This document shows, piece by piece, positions 8,783 through 16,598 of a stretch of 64,000 nucleotides of DNA. The translations under genes were made by a program, and so were the position numbers. The notes under the pieces were generated by a model that searched no databases, was not told the DNA's origin, and was given only the letters and a program-made list of their open reading frames with translations. Within the stretch, counting starts at the first letter, position 1. Every line of letters begins with the position of its first letter. Origin of the DNA: Streptomyces narbonensis (GTDB lineage: Bacteria; Actinomycetota; Actinomycetes; Streptomycetales; Streptomycetaceae); the NCBI RefSeq assembly GCF_014649015.1, contig NZ_BMSF01000002.1, positions 434,001 to 498,000 of the forward strand. Reading direction: 5' to 3'.

Positions 8783-9502
8783 TCACCGGAGCCGGTCGAG
8801 CAGCGCGGGCAGCGCCGTACCGATCGGCTCCCGTACGACCTCGTCGGCGACGGGGTCGTACGGGGTGGGCTCGGCGTTCACGATGATCAGCCGGGCGCCG
8901 TGCTCGGCCGCGATCCCCGCGAGGGAGGCCGCCGGCTGGACCTGGAGGCTGCTGCCCACCGCGACGAACACCTCGGTGGCCTTGGCGATCGACATCGCCT
9001 GGCCGAGCAGCACGGGATCGAGCCGCTGCCCGAACATGACCGTCGCCGACTTCAGGATCCCGCCGCACACAAGGCACTCCGGGTCGTCCTCACCGGCCCG
9101 CACCCGGCCCAGCGCCTCCGCCATCGACGAACGGGCGTGGCAGGCCGTGCACACCACCGACCGCGCCGAGCCGTGGAGTTCGAGGACCTTCCGCTCCGAC
9201 ACCCCGGCGGCCTGGTGCAGCCCGTCCACGTTCTGCGTGATCACCCGCAGCGCGTTGCCGCTCGTCCGCTCGTACTCCGCGATCGCGCGATGAGCCACGT
9301 TCGGCTCGGCCTTCAGGACCGGACCGTCGAGCCGCATCCGCCACGAGCGGCGGCGGATCTCCGGGTCGGCCATGTACGGCCCGTAGGTGACGAGCCGCTC
9401 GGCCTCGGGGTCCTGCCGCCACACGCCGTTCGGCCCCCGGTAGTCGGGGATGCCCGAGTCCGTCGAGATACCGGCTCCACTGAGAATCGCGACCATCGTC
9501 AT
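8783..9502 (-). CDS. cobB: NAD-dependent protein deacetylase, sirtuin family
   Basis: 239 residues. Sirtuin motifs are intact: GAGISTDSGIPDYRG (NAD binding), TQNVDGLH (catalytic region), LHGS with the catalytic His, two zinc Cys pairs (VCTACH and CLVCGG), and GSSLQVQPA for NAD ribose binding. The enzyme removes acyl groups from lysine, for example from acetyl-CoA synthetase, making nicotinamide and O-acyl-ADP-ribose. There is no recognisable SD; TAGTTT (9509-9514, minus strand) lies 6 nt upstream of the ATG, so translation is probably leaderless. ATG at 9496 is an alternative start. Genes for other ADP-ribose chemistry lie just beyond, see 9791-11349. Symbol given by family, not by orthology proof. 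Confidence 0.92.
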   Translation of the reverse strand: MTMVAILSGAGISTDSGIPDYRGPNGVWRQDPEAERLVTYGPYMADPEIRRRSWRMRLDGPVLKAEPNVAHRAIAEYERTSGNALRVITQNVDGLHQAAGVSERKVLELHGSARSVVCTACHARSSMAEALGRVRAGEDDPECLVCGGILKSATVMFGQRLDPVLLGQAMSIAKATEVFVAVGSSLQVQPAASLAGIAAEHGARLIIVNAEPTPYDPVADEVVREPIGTALPALLDRLR

Positions 9503-9508
9503 ACGACC

Positions 9509-9514
9509 AAACTA
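9509..9514 (-). promoter_or_regulatory. leaderless-type -10 for the sirtuin gene
   Basis: TAGTTT (minus strand) lies 6 nt before the start codon at 9502; no SD is present. Confidence 0.45.
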
Positions 9515-9553
9515 GGCACCGCCGAACCGCTCCGCGAACGGGTTTCCCGGTGC

Positions 9554-9559
9554 TACTTT
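9554..9559 (+). promoter_or_regulatory. leaderless-type -10 for the VapB-like gene
   Basis: TACTTT lies 6 nt before the ATG at 9566; no SD is present. Confidence 0.45.
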
Positions 9560-9565
9560 CCCGGC

Positions 9566-9769
9566 ATGGCCAAGGTGAACATCGCGCTCGACGCCGAACT
9601 CGTCGTGGAAGTCATGGTCCTGGCAGGGATAGGCAACCCGCAGGACGCGGTGGAGGCCGTCGTCCGCGACTACATCGCGCGGGGACACCGCACCGAGGCC
9701 CGGGTCGCCGGCCGCGACGAACCGCACCGCACCGGCGAACTCCTCCCGCCCGAGCCCCCGCAGGGCTGA
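9566..9769 (+). CDS. VapB-type (ribbon-helix-helix) antitoxin-like small protein
   Basis: 67 residues. The N-terminal MAKVNIALDAELVVEVM strand and the following helices (GNPQDAVEAVVRDYIARG) match VapB/DUF2191 ribbon-helix-helix antitoxins that repress their own operon and neutralise a PIN-domain RNase. No toxin gene is next to it: downstream is the convergent Nudix gene and upstream the divergent sirtuin gene. The C-terminal tail (about residues 45-67) is short and acidic/Pro-rich. TACTTT lies 6 nt before the ATG without an SD, so it is likely leaderless. It may be an orphan repressor or an antitoxin acting in trans. Confidence 0.75.
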   Translation: MAKVNIALDAELVVEVMVLAGIGNPQDAVEAVVRDYIARGHRTEARVAGRDEPHRTGELLPPEPPQG

Positions 9770-9790
9770 CGGGCGGGCCCCGGTCCCGGC

Positions 9791-10285
9791 TCAGCCCCGC
9801 GCGGGGTGACCGTTCTCCAGCTCCGCCGGCCCCCGGCCGCCCGCCAGGACGTCCAGCGCGGCGAGGACGCGCCGGCCCAGGCTGCCCGGGAGATGCGCGG
9901 TGACCTCCTCGCGGCCGATCAGCTTCCAGGAGAGCAGCTCCTCCTCCTGGAGCCGGATCTCGGCGAACCGCTCCTCGGTCAGTACACCGCCGTCGTACAC
10001 GTACGCCACGACAGGCGGTCGCGCCGTGCCGTGCGACCAGTCGAGGGCGAGCAGCGGGCCGAGCTCCACGTCCAGGCCGATCTCCTCCGCCGTCTCCCGG
10101 CGGGCGGCCTGCCGCGGCGTCTCGCCGCCGTCGGACTCGATCGTGCCGCCGGGCAGGGTCCAGCCCTCGCGGTAGTTGGGCTCCACGACCAGGACCCGGC
10201 CCTCCGGGTCCCGGAAGAGCGCGGCGGCGCCGGCCAGGACGCGAGGGAGGCCGGCGATGTACGTGGCGTAGTCGGTGACGGTCAT
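9791..10285 (-). CDS. Nudix hydrolase
   Basis: 164 residues with a Nudix box GGTIESDGGETPRQAARRE followed by TAEEIGLD. The helix part (E-x7-RE-x2-EE-x-G) is exact; the loop between GG and the first Glu is two residues longer than usual. Substrates of the family are nucleoside diphosphates linked to another moiety, including ADP-ribose and oxidised nucleotides, and cannot be read from sequence. Its ATG overlaps the TGA of the ADP-ribosylglycohydrolase gene (ATGA), so the two are translationally coupled, which favours an ADP-ribose-type substrate by context. Confidence 0.88.
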   Translation of the reverse strand: MTVTDYATYIAGLPRVLAGAAALFRDPEGRVLVVEPNYREGWTLPGGTIESDGGETPRQAARRETAEEIGLDVELGPLLALDWSHGTARPPVVAYVYDGGVLTEERFAEIRLQEEELLSWKLIGREEVTAHLPGSLGRRVLAALDVLAGGRGPAELENGHPARG

Positions 10286-11349
10286 TCCGTCAGCGTAGCC
10301 AGCCGCAGCGTCCGCTCGGCCAGTTCACCGATCCGCGCGCCGTCGTAGCCGAAGACCGCGCTGCTCACCCGGTCCCGCAGCGGCTCCGACCACTGCGGCG
10401 GGATCGCCGCCGCCCCGCACATCACGCCCGCCACCGAACCCGCCGTCGCGCCGTTGGAGTCCGTGTCGAGCCCGCCGCGCACGGTGAGCGCGATCGTGCG
10501 GGTGAAGTCCCCCTCGCCGTACAGGAGTCCGGCGGTCAGGACGGCGGCGTTCGGGACGGTGTGGATCCAGCCGAGCCCCGCCGTCCGCTCCGCCAGCTCG
10601 TCGAGCGCCTCGGACCAGCCGAGCCCCGACTCGTGCAGGGCGATCGTGCCCCGTACGGTCCGGGCGAGCCGGCTGCTCGCCGGGACCCGCTCCAGACCCG
10701 CCTCCAGGACGGACCGGACGTCGGGCGCGGTGAAGGCGGCGGCGATCATCGCCGCCGCCCACATCGCCCCGTACACGCCGTTCCCCGTGTGCGACAGGAC
10801 CGCGTCCCGACGGGCCAGCGACGCCGCCCGGCGCGGATCCCCCGGGCACGTCCAGCCGTAGACGTCGGCCCTGATCAGCGCGCCGATCCACTCCTGGTAC
10901 GGATTGTCGTACGTCGCCGTCAGCGGCGGCCGCAGCCCGTTCGCGAGGTTGCGGTAGGCGACCCGCTCGGCCGTGAAGGTCTGGAGGTACGGCAGCCGCA
11001 GCAGCCATTCCTCCCCGACCTGCTCGGTCGTGAACGCGAAGCCGCGGGTCTCCAGGAGGTGCAGCCCGAGGACCGACCAGTCGACGTCGTCGTCCCGGCA
11101 GCTCCCGTCGATCCCGCCGCGCACGCACCGGGGCCACTCGGGGCGCAGCTCGAAACCGGCCGCCCCGGGCGGTGGGGGCGGCAGGTAGTCGGTGAGCGGG
11201 AGCGCGTCGGTGAGCCGCAGGTACGCGTCGATGTGTTCACGCGTCCAGTGGTCGCCGCGCTCCACGGGCTTGCCCAGCATGTTCCCGGCGATGCGGCCGG
11301 TCCAGCCGCCCAGGATCCGGTCGGCCAGTTCCCCGTGCGGGAGCGTCAT
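10282..11349 (-). CDS. ADP-ribosylglycohydrolase family protein
   Basis: 355 residues. N-terminal ILGGWTGRIAGNMLGKPVERG, central RDDDVDWSVLGLHLLE (metal-binding Asp cluster) and C-terminal GLDTDSNGATAGSVAG are the hallmarks of the DraG/ARH fold, which hydrolyses ADP-ribose from proteins or acts on related N- or O-glycosides using two Mg2+. The usual DTD motif is present (LDTDSNG). Its stop overlaps the Nudix start and its start lies one base after the BCCT transporter stop, so all three form one unit transcribed leftwards. Physiological target unknown; ribosylglycohydrolases of this subgroup are also found beside nucleoside or osmolyte genes. Confidence 0.86.
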   Translation of the reverse strand: MTLPHGELADRILGGWTGRIAGNMLGKPVERGDHWTREHIDAYLRLTDALPLTDYLPPPPPGAAGFELRPEWPRCVRGGIDGSCRDDDVDWSVLGLHLLETRGFAFTTEQVGEEWLLRLPYLQTFTAERVAYRNLANGLRPPLTATYDNPYQEWIGALIRADVYGWTCPGDPRRAASLARRDAVLSHTGNGVYGAMWAAAMIAAAFTAPDVRSVLEAGLERVPASSRLARTVRGTIALHESGLGWSEALDELAERTAGLGWIHTVPNAAVLTAGLLYGEGDFTRTIALTVRGGLDTDSNGATAGSVAGVMCGAAAIPPQWSEPLRDRVSSAVFGYDGARIGELAERTLRLATLTE

Positions 11350-11350
11350 G

Positions 11351-13042
11351 TCAGGCCTCGCCCTCGGGAGGCTCCCCGTCGGTACGGGCCCTCGCGGCCC
11401 GGCCCTGCGGGTGGTGCCGGTCCCCGGCCTGCTCCGTCATCGCCTCGCCGACCAGCGTCCGCACCGCGTCCCGCAGTCCGTGCAGCGCGTGGTGCCGGAC
11501 CGGGCCGGCGCCCGGGTCCTCCCGCAGCTCCTTCAGGAGCGCGAAGCACAGCGCGAGCATGACCACCACGAACGGCAGCGCCACCAGGATCGTCGCCGTC
11601 TGGAGCGAGTTCAGCCCGCCCACCACGAGCAGCACCGCCGCCACCGCCGCCATCAGCACGCCCCAGGTCACCACGAGCCAGGTCGGCGGATGGAGCGAGC
11701 CGCCGCTCGTCAGCGAGCCCATGACCAGCGAGGCCGAGTCCGCGCTCGTGACGAAGTACGTCATGACCAGGATCATCGCGATCACCGAGGTGACCGTGCC
11801 GATGGGCAGCGCCTCCAGCATCGCGAACAGCGAGGCCTCCGGCCCGTCCTTCATCGTCGTCGCCAGGTCCGCCGCGCCCGTCGACTCCAGCCGGATCGCC
11901 GTACCGCCCATGACGCAGAACCACACCACGGTCGCGCCGGAGGGCACGAGCAGCACCCCCGTCAGGAACTCGCGGATCGTCCGGCCGTGCGAGATGCGGG
12001 CGATGAAGGTACCGACGAACGGCGCCCAGGACAGCCACCACGCCCAGTAGAAGATCGTCCACACCCCCAGCCAGTCGGGGTCGGTGAAGGCGCCGGTCCG
12101 GCTCGCCATCGGCAGAAGCTGGTGCAGATAGCCGCCGACCGAGGCCGGGATGGTGTCCAGGACGTAGACGGTCGGCCCGAGCAGGAAGACGAAGAGCATC
12201 AGACAGGCGGCGAGGACGATGTTGATCGTGGAGAGCCACTTGACGCCCTTGTTGAGCCCCGAGAACGCCGACAGCACGAAGGCCGCCGACAGCGAGACGA
12301 TCACGATCAGCTGGGTGGAGGTGGAGTTCTCCACGCCCATCGTCAGGTTCAGCCCCTCCGCCACCTGGAGCGCCCCGAGCCCGAGGCTCGTCGCCGTACC
12401 GAAGACGGTCGCGAAGACCGCCAGCAGGTCGATCGCCCTCCCCGGCCAGGAGCCCGCCCGCCGCTCGCCCATCAGCGGCACGAAGGCGGAGCTGAGCCGG
12501 TTGCCGCGGCCCTTGCGGAAGCCCGCGTACGCCAGGGCGAGGCCCGCGATCCCGTAGATCGCCCACGGCGTGAGCGTCCAGTGGAAGAACGAGTACTCCA
12601 TCGCGGTACGGGCCGCCGCGCCGGTCCCGGCCGGGATCCCGCTCGCCGGGGGAGGGCTCAGGAAATGCGTGAGCGGCTCCCCGACCCCGTAGAACATCAG
12701 CCCGATGCCCATGCCGGCGCTGAACATCATCGCGATCCACGCCAGGTTCGTGAACTCGGGCTCCGAGTCGTCCGCGCCGAGCCGGATCCGGCCGAAGCGG
12801 CTCGCCGCGATCACGACGCACAGCACGAGGAAGGTGTCCGCCGCGATCACGAAGAGCCAGGCGAAGTTGGACAGCACCCACCGCAGCGCCGTCGACGACG
12901 CGCTGTCGAAGGAGCTCTCACCCAGAGCCGCCCAGGCGACGACGGCCACGACGGCCGCGGCCCCGATCCCGATGACCTTGCCGTCGGGCGCGTACCGATC
13001 ACGCGGGGTACGTTCGATCGGTTGCGTGGGTTCCGTGCTCAT
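11351..13042 (-). CDS. BCCT family betaine/choline/carnitine transporter
   Basis: 563 residues with about 12 hydrophobic segments. The family signature FYWAWWLSWAPFVGTFIARI in the middle is perfect; the Trp-rich helix forms the aromatic box for quaternary ammonium substrates. A Gly-rich MMFSAGMGIGLMFYGVGEP segment matches TM3, which carries the Na+/substrate path. The C-terminal ~70 residues are hydrophilic and His/Arg-rich and may sense ionic strength, as in BetP. It starts the leftward unit and is divergent from glycerate kinase across 112 bp. Likely imports glycine betaine or choline under osmotic stress; the precise substrate is inferred. Confidence 0.93.
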   Translation of the reverse strand: MSTEPTQPIERTPRDRYAPDGKVIGIGAAAVVAVVAWAALGESSFDSASSTALRWVLSNFAWLFVIAADTFLVLCVVIAASRFGRIRLGADDSEPEFTNLAWIAMMFSAGMGIGLMFYGVGEPLTHFLSPPPASGIPAGTGAAARTAMEYSFFHWTLTPWAIYGIAGLALAYAGFRKGRGNRLSSAFVPLMGERRAGSWPGRAIDLLAVFATVFGTATSLGLGALQVAEGLNLTMGVENSTSTQLIVIVSLSAAFVLSAFSGLNKGVKWLSTINIVLAACLMLFVFLLGPTVYVLDTIPASVGGYLHQLLPMASRTGAFTDPDWLGVWTIFYWAWWLSWAPFVGTFIARISHGRTIREFLTGVLLVPSGATVVWFCVMGGTAIRLESTGAADLATTMKDGPEASLFAMLEALPIGTVTSVIAMILVMTYFVTSADSASLVMGSLTSGGSLHPPTWLVVTWGVLMAAVAAVLLVVGGLNSLQTATILVALPFVVVMLALCFALLKELREDPGAGPVRHHALHGLRDAVRTLVGEAMTEQAGDRHHPQGRAARARTDGEPPEGEA

Positions 13043-13154
13043 GTGAACCCACTATGGTGCGGAATATCGCTTTATCAGGGGGTGGCACGCCGTCTGGCGG
13101 TACGGATAGGGTCTGCCCTGGCGCGACTGCACGTTCGAAAGCAAGGGATGCAAG

Positions 13155-14306
13155 GTGACGGACGGAGCAGCAACTCAGGTCGCTCACGTGCTCGTGGCGG
13201 CTGACAAGTTCAAGGGTTCGCTCACGGCCGTACAGGTCGCGGAGCGGGTCACAGCAGGACTGCGACGGGTCGTCCCCGAGCTGACGGTGGAGACCCTGCC
13301 CGTCGCCGACGGCGGCGACGGCACGGTCGCGGCCGCGGTCGCGGCCGGGTTCGAGCGCCGCGAGGTGCGGGTGACGGGACCGCTCGGCGAGCAGGTCACC
13401 GCGGCGTACGCGCTGCGCGGCACCACGGCGGTCGTCGAGATGGCGGAGGCCTCCGGCCTCCAGCTCCTGCCCACCGGGGTCTTCGCCCCGCTCACCGCGA
13501 CCACGTACGGCTCCGGTGAACTCCTCCGCGCGGCCCTCGACGCCGGCGCGACCACCATCGTCTTCGGTGTCGGCGGCAGCGCCACCACCGACGGCGGCGC
13601 CGGCATGCTCGCGGCGCTCGGCGCCCGCTTCCTCGACGCGGCCGGCGAGCCCGTCGGCCCCGGCGGCGCGCCGCTCGCCGACCTCGCCACGGCCGACCTC
13701 AGCGGCCTCGACCCGCGCTTCGCGGACGTCGACCTGATCCTCGCGAGCGACGTCGACAACCCGCTCACCGGCCCCAAGGGCGCCCCCGCGGTCTACGGCC
13801 CCCAGAAGGGCGCCACCCCGGACGACGTCCGCACCCTCGACGCGGCCCTCGCCCACTTCGCCACCGTCCTGGAGAAGGCCATCGGCCCCAAGGCGGCCGA
13901 AGCGGCCGTGGCCCCCGGCGCCGGCGGCGCGGGCGGCATCGGCTACGGCGCGCTCATCCTCGGCGCGAGCTTCCGCCCCGGCATCGAGCTGATGCTGGAG
14001 GTCCTCGGCTTCGCCCCCGCCCTGGAGCGGGCCACCCTCGTCATCACCGGCGAGGGCTCCCTCGACGAGCAGACCCTGCACGGCAAGGCCCCGGCGGGCG
14101 TCGCCGCCGCGGCGCGCGCGGCCGGCAAGGAGGTCGTCGCGGTCTGCGGCCGCCTGGCCCTGCCCCCCGAGGCCCTCGGCAAGGCGGGCATCCGCCGCGC
14201 GTACCCGCTGACGGCACTGGAGCCGGACCCGGCGAAGTCCATGCCGAACGCGGGCCCGCTCCTGGAGGAAGTGTCCGCCGCCATCGCCCGGGACTTCCTG
14301 GCGTAG
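13155..14306 (+). CDS. glycerate kinase (GK1/GarK type)
   Basis: 383 residues. HVLVAADKFKGSLTAVQVAE, the double PVADGGDGT motif, ATTYGSGEL, VGGSATTDGGAGML, and the C-terminal ITGEGSLDEQTLHGKAP match the glycerate-kinase type 1 family, which phosphorylates glycerate to 2-phosphoglycerate with ATP. The GTG at 13155 follows an AAGGGA at a suitable distance. The gene stands alone: divergent from the BCCT unit and followed by a long GC stem-loop (14313-14349) before the convergent PucR gene. No glyoxylate carboligase or tartronate genes are visible, so it may salvage glycerate from photorespiratory-like or serine pathways. Confidence 0.9.
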   Translation: MTDGAATQVAHVLVAADKFKGSLTAVQVAERVTAGLRRVVPELTVETLPVADGGDGTVAAAVAAGFERREVRVTGPLGEQVTAAYALRGTTAVVEMAEASGLQLLPTGVFAPLTATTYGSGELLRAALDAGATTIVFGVGGSATTDGGAGMLAALGARFLDAAGEPVGPGGAPLADLATADLSGLDPRFADVDLILASDVDNPLTGPKGAPAVYGPQKGATPDDVRTLDAALAHFATVLEKAIGPKAAEAAVAPGAGGAGGIGYGALILGASFRPGIELMLEVLGFAPALERATLVITGEGSLDEQTLHGKAPAGVAAAARAAGKEVVAVCGRLALPPEALGKAGIRRAYPLTALEPDPAKSMPNAGPLLEEVSAAIARDFLA

Positions 14307-14312
14307 CCGTCC

Positions 14313-14349
14313 GTACGGGCCCGGGGCGCTGTCGACCCCGTGCCCGTAC
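14313..14349 (+). terminator. stem-loop after glycerate kinase
   Basis: A 14-bp stem with one mismatch (14313-14326 with 14336-14349) around a 9-nt loop, just after the stop codon. Confidence 0.8.
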
Positions 14350-14395
14350 GCGTATCCCTCACCCCTGGGCCCGTACGCGTACCCCTCACCCCTGG
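14342..14395. repeat. tandem 27-bp duplication
   Basis: Two consecutive 27-bp units (14342-14368 and 14369-14395) differing at one base, spanning the stop codon of the PucR-type gene. Confidence 0.9.
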
Positions 14396-15585
14396 GCCGT
14401 CAGCCGGAACGCGTCCAGGGCCAGCGTCATCTCCGTGAGGTCCCGCGGCCGGGACAGGGATCGTGACGTCAGCTGCTCCAGGCGGCGCAGCCGGTTGAAG
14501 ACCGTGTTCCGGTGGCAGTACAGGCGGCTCGCCGCCCGGCCCGCCGAGCCCTCGCAGTCGAGCCACACGTCCAGCGTCTCCAGGAGGACCGCCCGGTCCG
14601 CCGGGTCCAGTTCCAGGAGGCCGCCCAGGACGTCCGAGACCAGCAGGCTCGCCATCTCCGGCTGGCCCACCACCAGCGCCCCCGCCATCCGGCGGTCCAG
14701 CCGCACGATCTGCCGGCTCCCCGGCGGGCACGTGCGCAGGGCCAGCTCCGCGAGGCGGCGCGCCCGCCCCAGCTCCGTCAGGCCGACCACGACGGGACTG
14801 ATCCCGCCCGGCCCCGGGCAGCGCCCGTCGAGGAGCTCCGACAGCGCGTCCAGACCGGTCTCACCGGCCAGCGCCACCACGCCGATCTCGCAGTCAGCGC
14901 CCATCCGCCACAGGAACCGCACCCCCTCGCCCTGCACCTGCCGGTGGAACGGCTCCCGCTCCTCCCGCCGGTCGTAGCGCAGCACCACCACCGCGTACCG
15001 CCCCTGCTCCGGCAGGTCCAGACCCGCCGCCGCCCGCGCCACCAGCTCGGGCGCCCGCTGCCCCTGGAGCAGCGCGTCCAGGAGCGCCTGGAGCTGCTCG
15101 TCGGTCCGGCGGCGCAGCTCCGCCTCCCTCGACCGGTACGCCTCCGACGCCGTGTCCGCCTGCGCGTCCACCGCCGACCACACCGTCGTCGCCGACTGCA
15201 TCAGCGCCGCCAGCTGCGCCGCGTCCGCCGCCGCGCCCTCGATCAGCGCGTCCCACACCAGGTGCCCGGCATGCCGGTACGCGTGCACGACCAGCTCCAG
15301 CGGCATGCCCTGCGCGGCCCGCCGCCTGCCCATCTCCTCCGCGTGTTCGAGGTCCCGCCGGGGCGAGTTCCGGGGTGCCGAGATCATCTCGATCCCGATC
15401 CGCATCGCCTCGTGGGCCTCCTGCCAGTGCTGGTCGTACGGCAGGATCCGCCCGTAGGCGGGCTCGTACGCGTGCAGCTCCCTCAGATGCTCGTCCACCA
15501 GCTCCGGTACGCGCTCCAGAAGCGTCGTGCACGCCCCCGCGAGCACCTTCCAGTCGTCACCGGTCCGCCGTCTGCGCCGTCCCAT
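14386..15585 (-). CDS. PucR/CdaR-type helix-turn-helix transcriptional regulator
   Basis: 399 residues. The N-terminal half is a helical RsbR/RsbT-like sensor (VPELVDEHLRELHAY to AAQLAALMQ), the middle a GGDEF-like/PucR variable region, and the C-terminus the PucR HTH with the diagnostic AASRLYCHRNTVFNRLRRLE. PucR-type proteins regulate purine, amino-acid or D-sugar catabolism. It is divergent from livFGHMK across 194 bp containing an inverted repeat (15638-15651), which makes it the likely regulator of that importer. The ATG at 15585 is preferred (GATCCT 6 nt upstream, sequence conservation begins with MGRRRRR); an in-frame ATG at 15657 would add 24 low-quality residues. Confidence 0.88.
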   Translation of the reverse strand: MGRRRRRTGDDWKVLAGACTTLLERVPELVDEHLRELHAYEPAYGRILPYDQHWQEAHEAMRIGIEMISAPRNSPRRDLEHAEEMGRRRAAQGMPLELVVHAYRHAGHLVWDALIEGAAADAAQLAALMQSATTVWSAVDAQADTASEAYRSREAELRRRTDEQLQALLDALLQGQRAPELVARAAAGLDLPEQGRYAVVVLRYDRREEREPFHRQVQGEGVRFLWRMGADCEIGVVALAGETGLDALSELLDGRCPGPGGISPVVVGLTELGRARRLAELALRTCPPGSRQIVRLDRRMAGALVVGQPEMASLLVSDVLGGLLELDPADRAVLLETLDVWLDCEGSAGRAASRLYCHRNTVFNRLRRLEQLTSRSLSRPRDLTEMTLALDAFRLTAQG

Positions 15586-15637
15586 GCCCGGAGGATCCAC
15601 CGCCACGGGCCCCTGGCACACCCCTGACGCGCAGCGT

Positions 15638-15651
15638 TGTGCGCATGCACA
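15638..15651. promoter_or_regulatory. inverted repeat in the PucR-liv divergent region
   Basis: TGTGC-GCAT-GCACA, a perfect 5-bp inverted repeat 53 bp upstream of the PucR start and 129 bp upstream of livF, in a position suited to a regulator operator. Confidence 0.4.
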
Positions 15652-15779
15652 GCCCATCGCCGTCCCCGCTGGTCACCGGCAGCGATTCGGCCGCCGGGCG
15701 TGGACGGGCGGTCCGGCGCGGTGCTGGGGTGAGCGCCACTGAACGGCCGAGTAACAAAGGCGGCCGGGGAAGGGGATCC

Positions 15780-16598
15780 ATGGGAGGAACCGCACCCGCC
15801 CTGGAGGTCAAAGACCTCACGGCGGGATACGGACCGGTGCGCGCGCTGCGCCAGGTGTCGCTGACCGTACCGGCGGGCGCCGTCGTCACCGTCCTGGGCG
15901 GCAACGGCGCCGGCAAGTCGACCCTGCTGCGGGCCGTCTCGCGCACCCTGCGGTTCCACGGCGGGTCCGTGGTCTCCGGCACGGTGAGCCGCGACGGCCG
16001 GCCGCTCGACGGGCTGCCGCCCGACCGGGTCGTCGCCGCCGGGGTCTCCCAGGTGCCGGAGGGCCGCCAGGTCTTCGCCCGGATGACCGTCGAGGACAAC
16101 CTGCGCGCGGGCGCCCTCGGCCGGCGCGGCGACCGCGCCGCGAAGGCCGCCGCGCTGCGCCGGGTCCACGAGCTCTTCCCGGTCCTCGCCGACCGCGCCC
16201 GCCAGCAGGCCGGGCTGCTCTCCGGCGGCGAGCAGCAGATGCTCGCCGTCGGCCGCGCCCTGATGGCCGCGCCGGGACTGCTCCTCCTCGACGAGCCCTC
16301 GCTCGGCCTCGCCCCGCTGATGGCCGCGCGGATCGCGGACGCCGTCCGCGAGATCAACGCCCAGGGCACGGCGGTGCTCCTCGTCGAGCAGAACGCGGCG
16401 CTCGCCCTGCGCCTCGCCTCCCGCGCGTACGTCCTGGAGGTCGGCGAGGTCACCCTCGCCGGTCCCGCCGCCGAGCTCGCCGCCTCCGACGAGGTCCGCC
16501 GCCGCTATCTGGGCGTGGTCGACGAGGACGCCGCCGCCGACGCGGCCGACGCCCGCGCCGCGCACCCGGTCCTGTCCCGCTGGGAGGAGACCCGATGA
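15780..16598 (+). CDS. livF: branched-chain amino-acid ABC transporter, ATP-binding protein LivF
   Basis: 272 residues. Walker A GGNGAGKST, ABC signature LLSGGEQQMLAVGRAL, Walker B LLLLDEPSLGLAP and the H/D-loop region AVLLVEQNAAL identify a LivF-type ATPase. ATG at 15780 follows AAGGGGATCC. Its stop overlaps the start of livG (ATGA), so it leads a five-gene operon. The C-terminal tail after LGVVDED is Ala/Asp-rich and not conserved. It powers uptake together with LivG through the membrane pair LivHM. Confidence 0.95.
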   Translation: MGGTAPALEVKDLTAGYGPVRALRQVSLTVPAGAVVTVLGGNGAGKSTLLRAVSRTLRFHGGSVVSGTVSRDGRPLDGLPPDRVVAAGVSQVPEGRQVFARMTVEDNLRAGALGRRGDRAAKAAALRRVHELFPVLADRARQQAGLLSGGEQQMLAVGRALMAAPGLLLLDEPSLGLAPLMAARIADAVREINAQGTAVLLVEQNAALALRLASRAYVLEVGEVTLAGPAAELAASDEVRRRYLGVVDEDAAADAADARAAHPVLSRWEETR

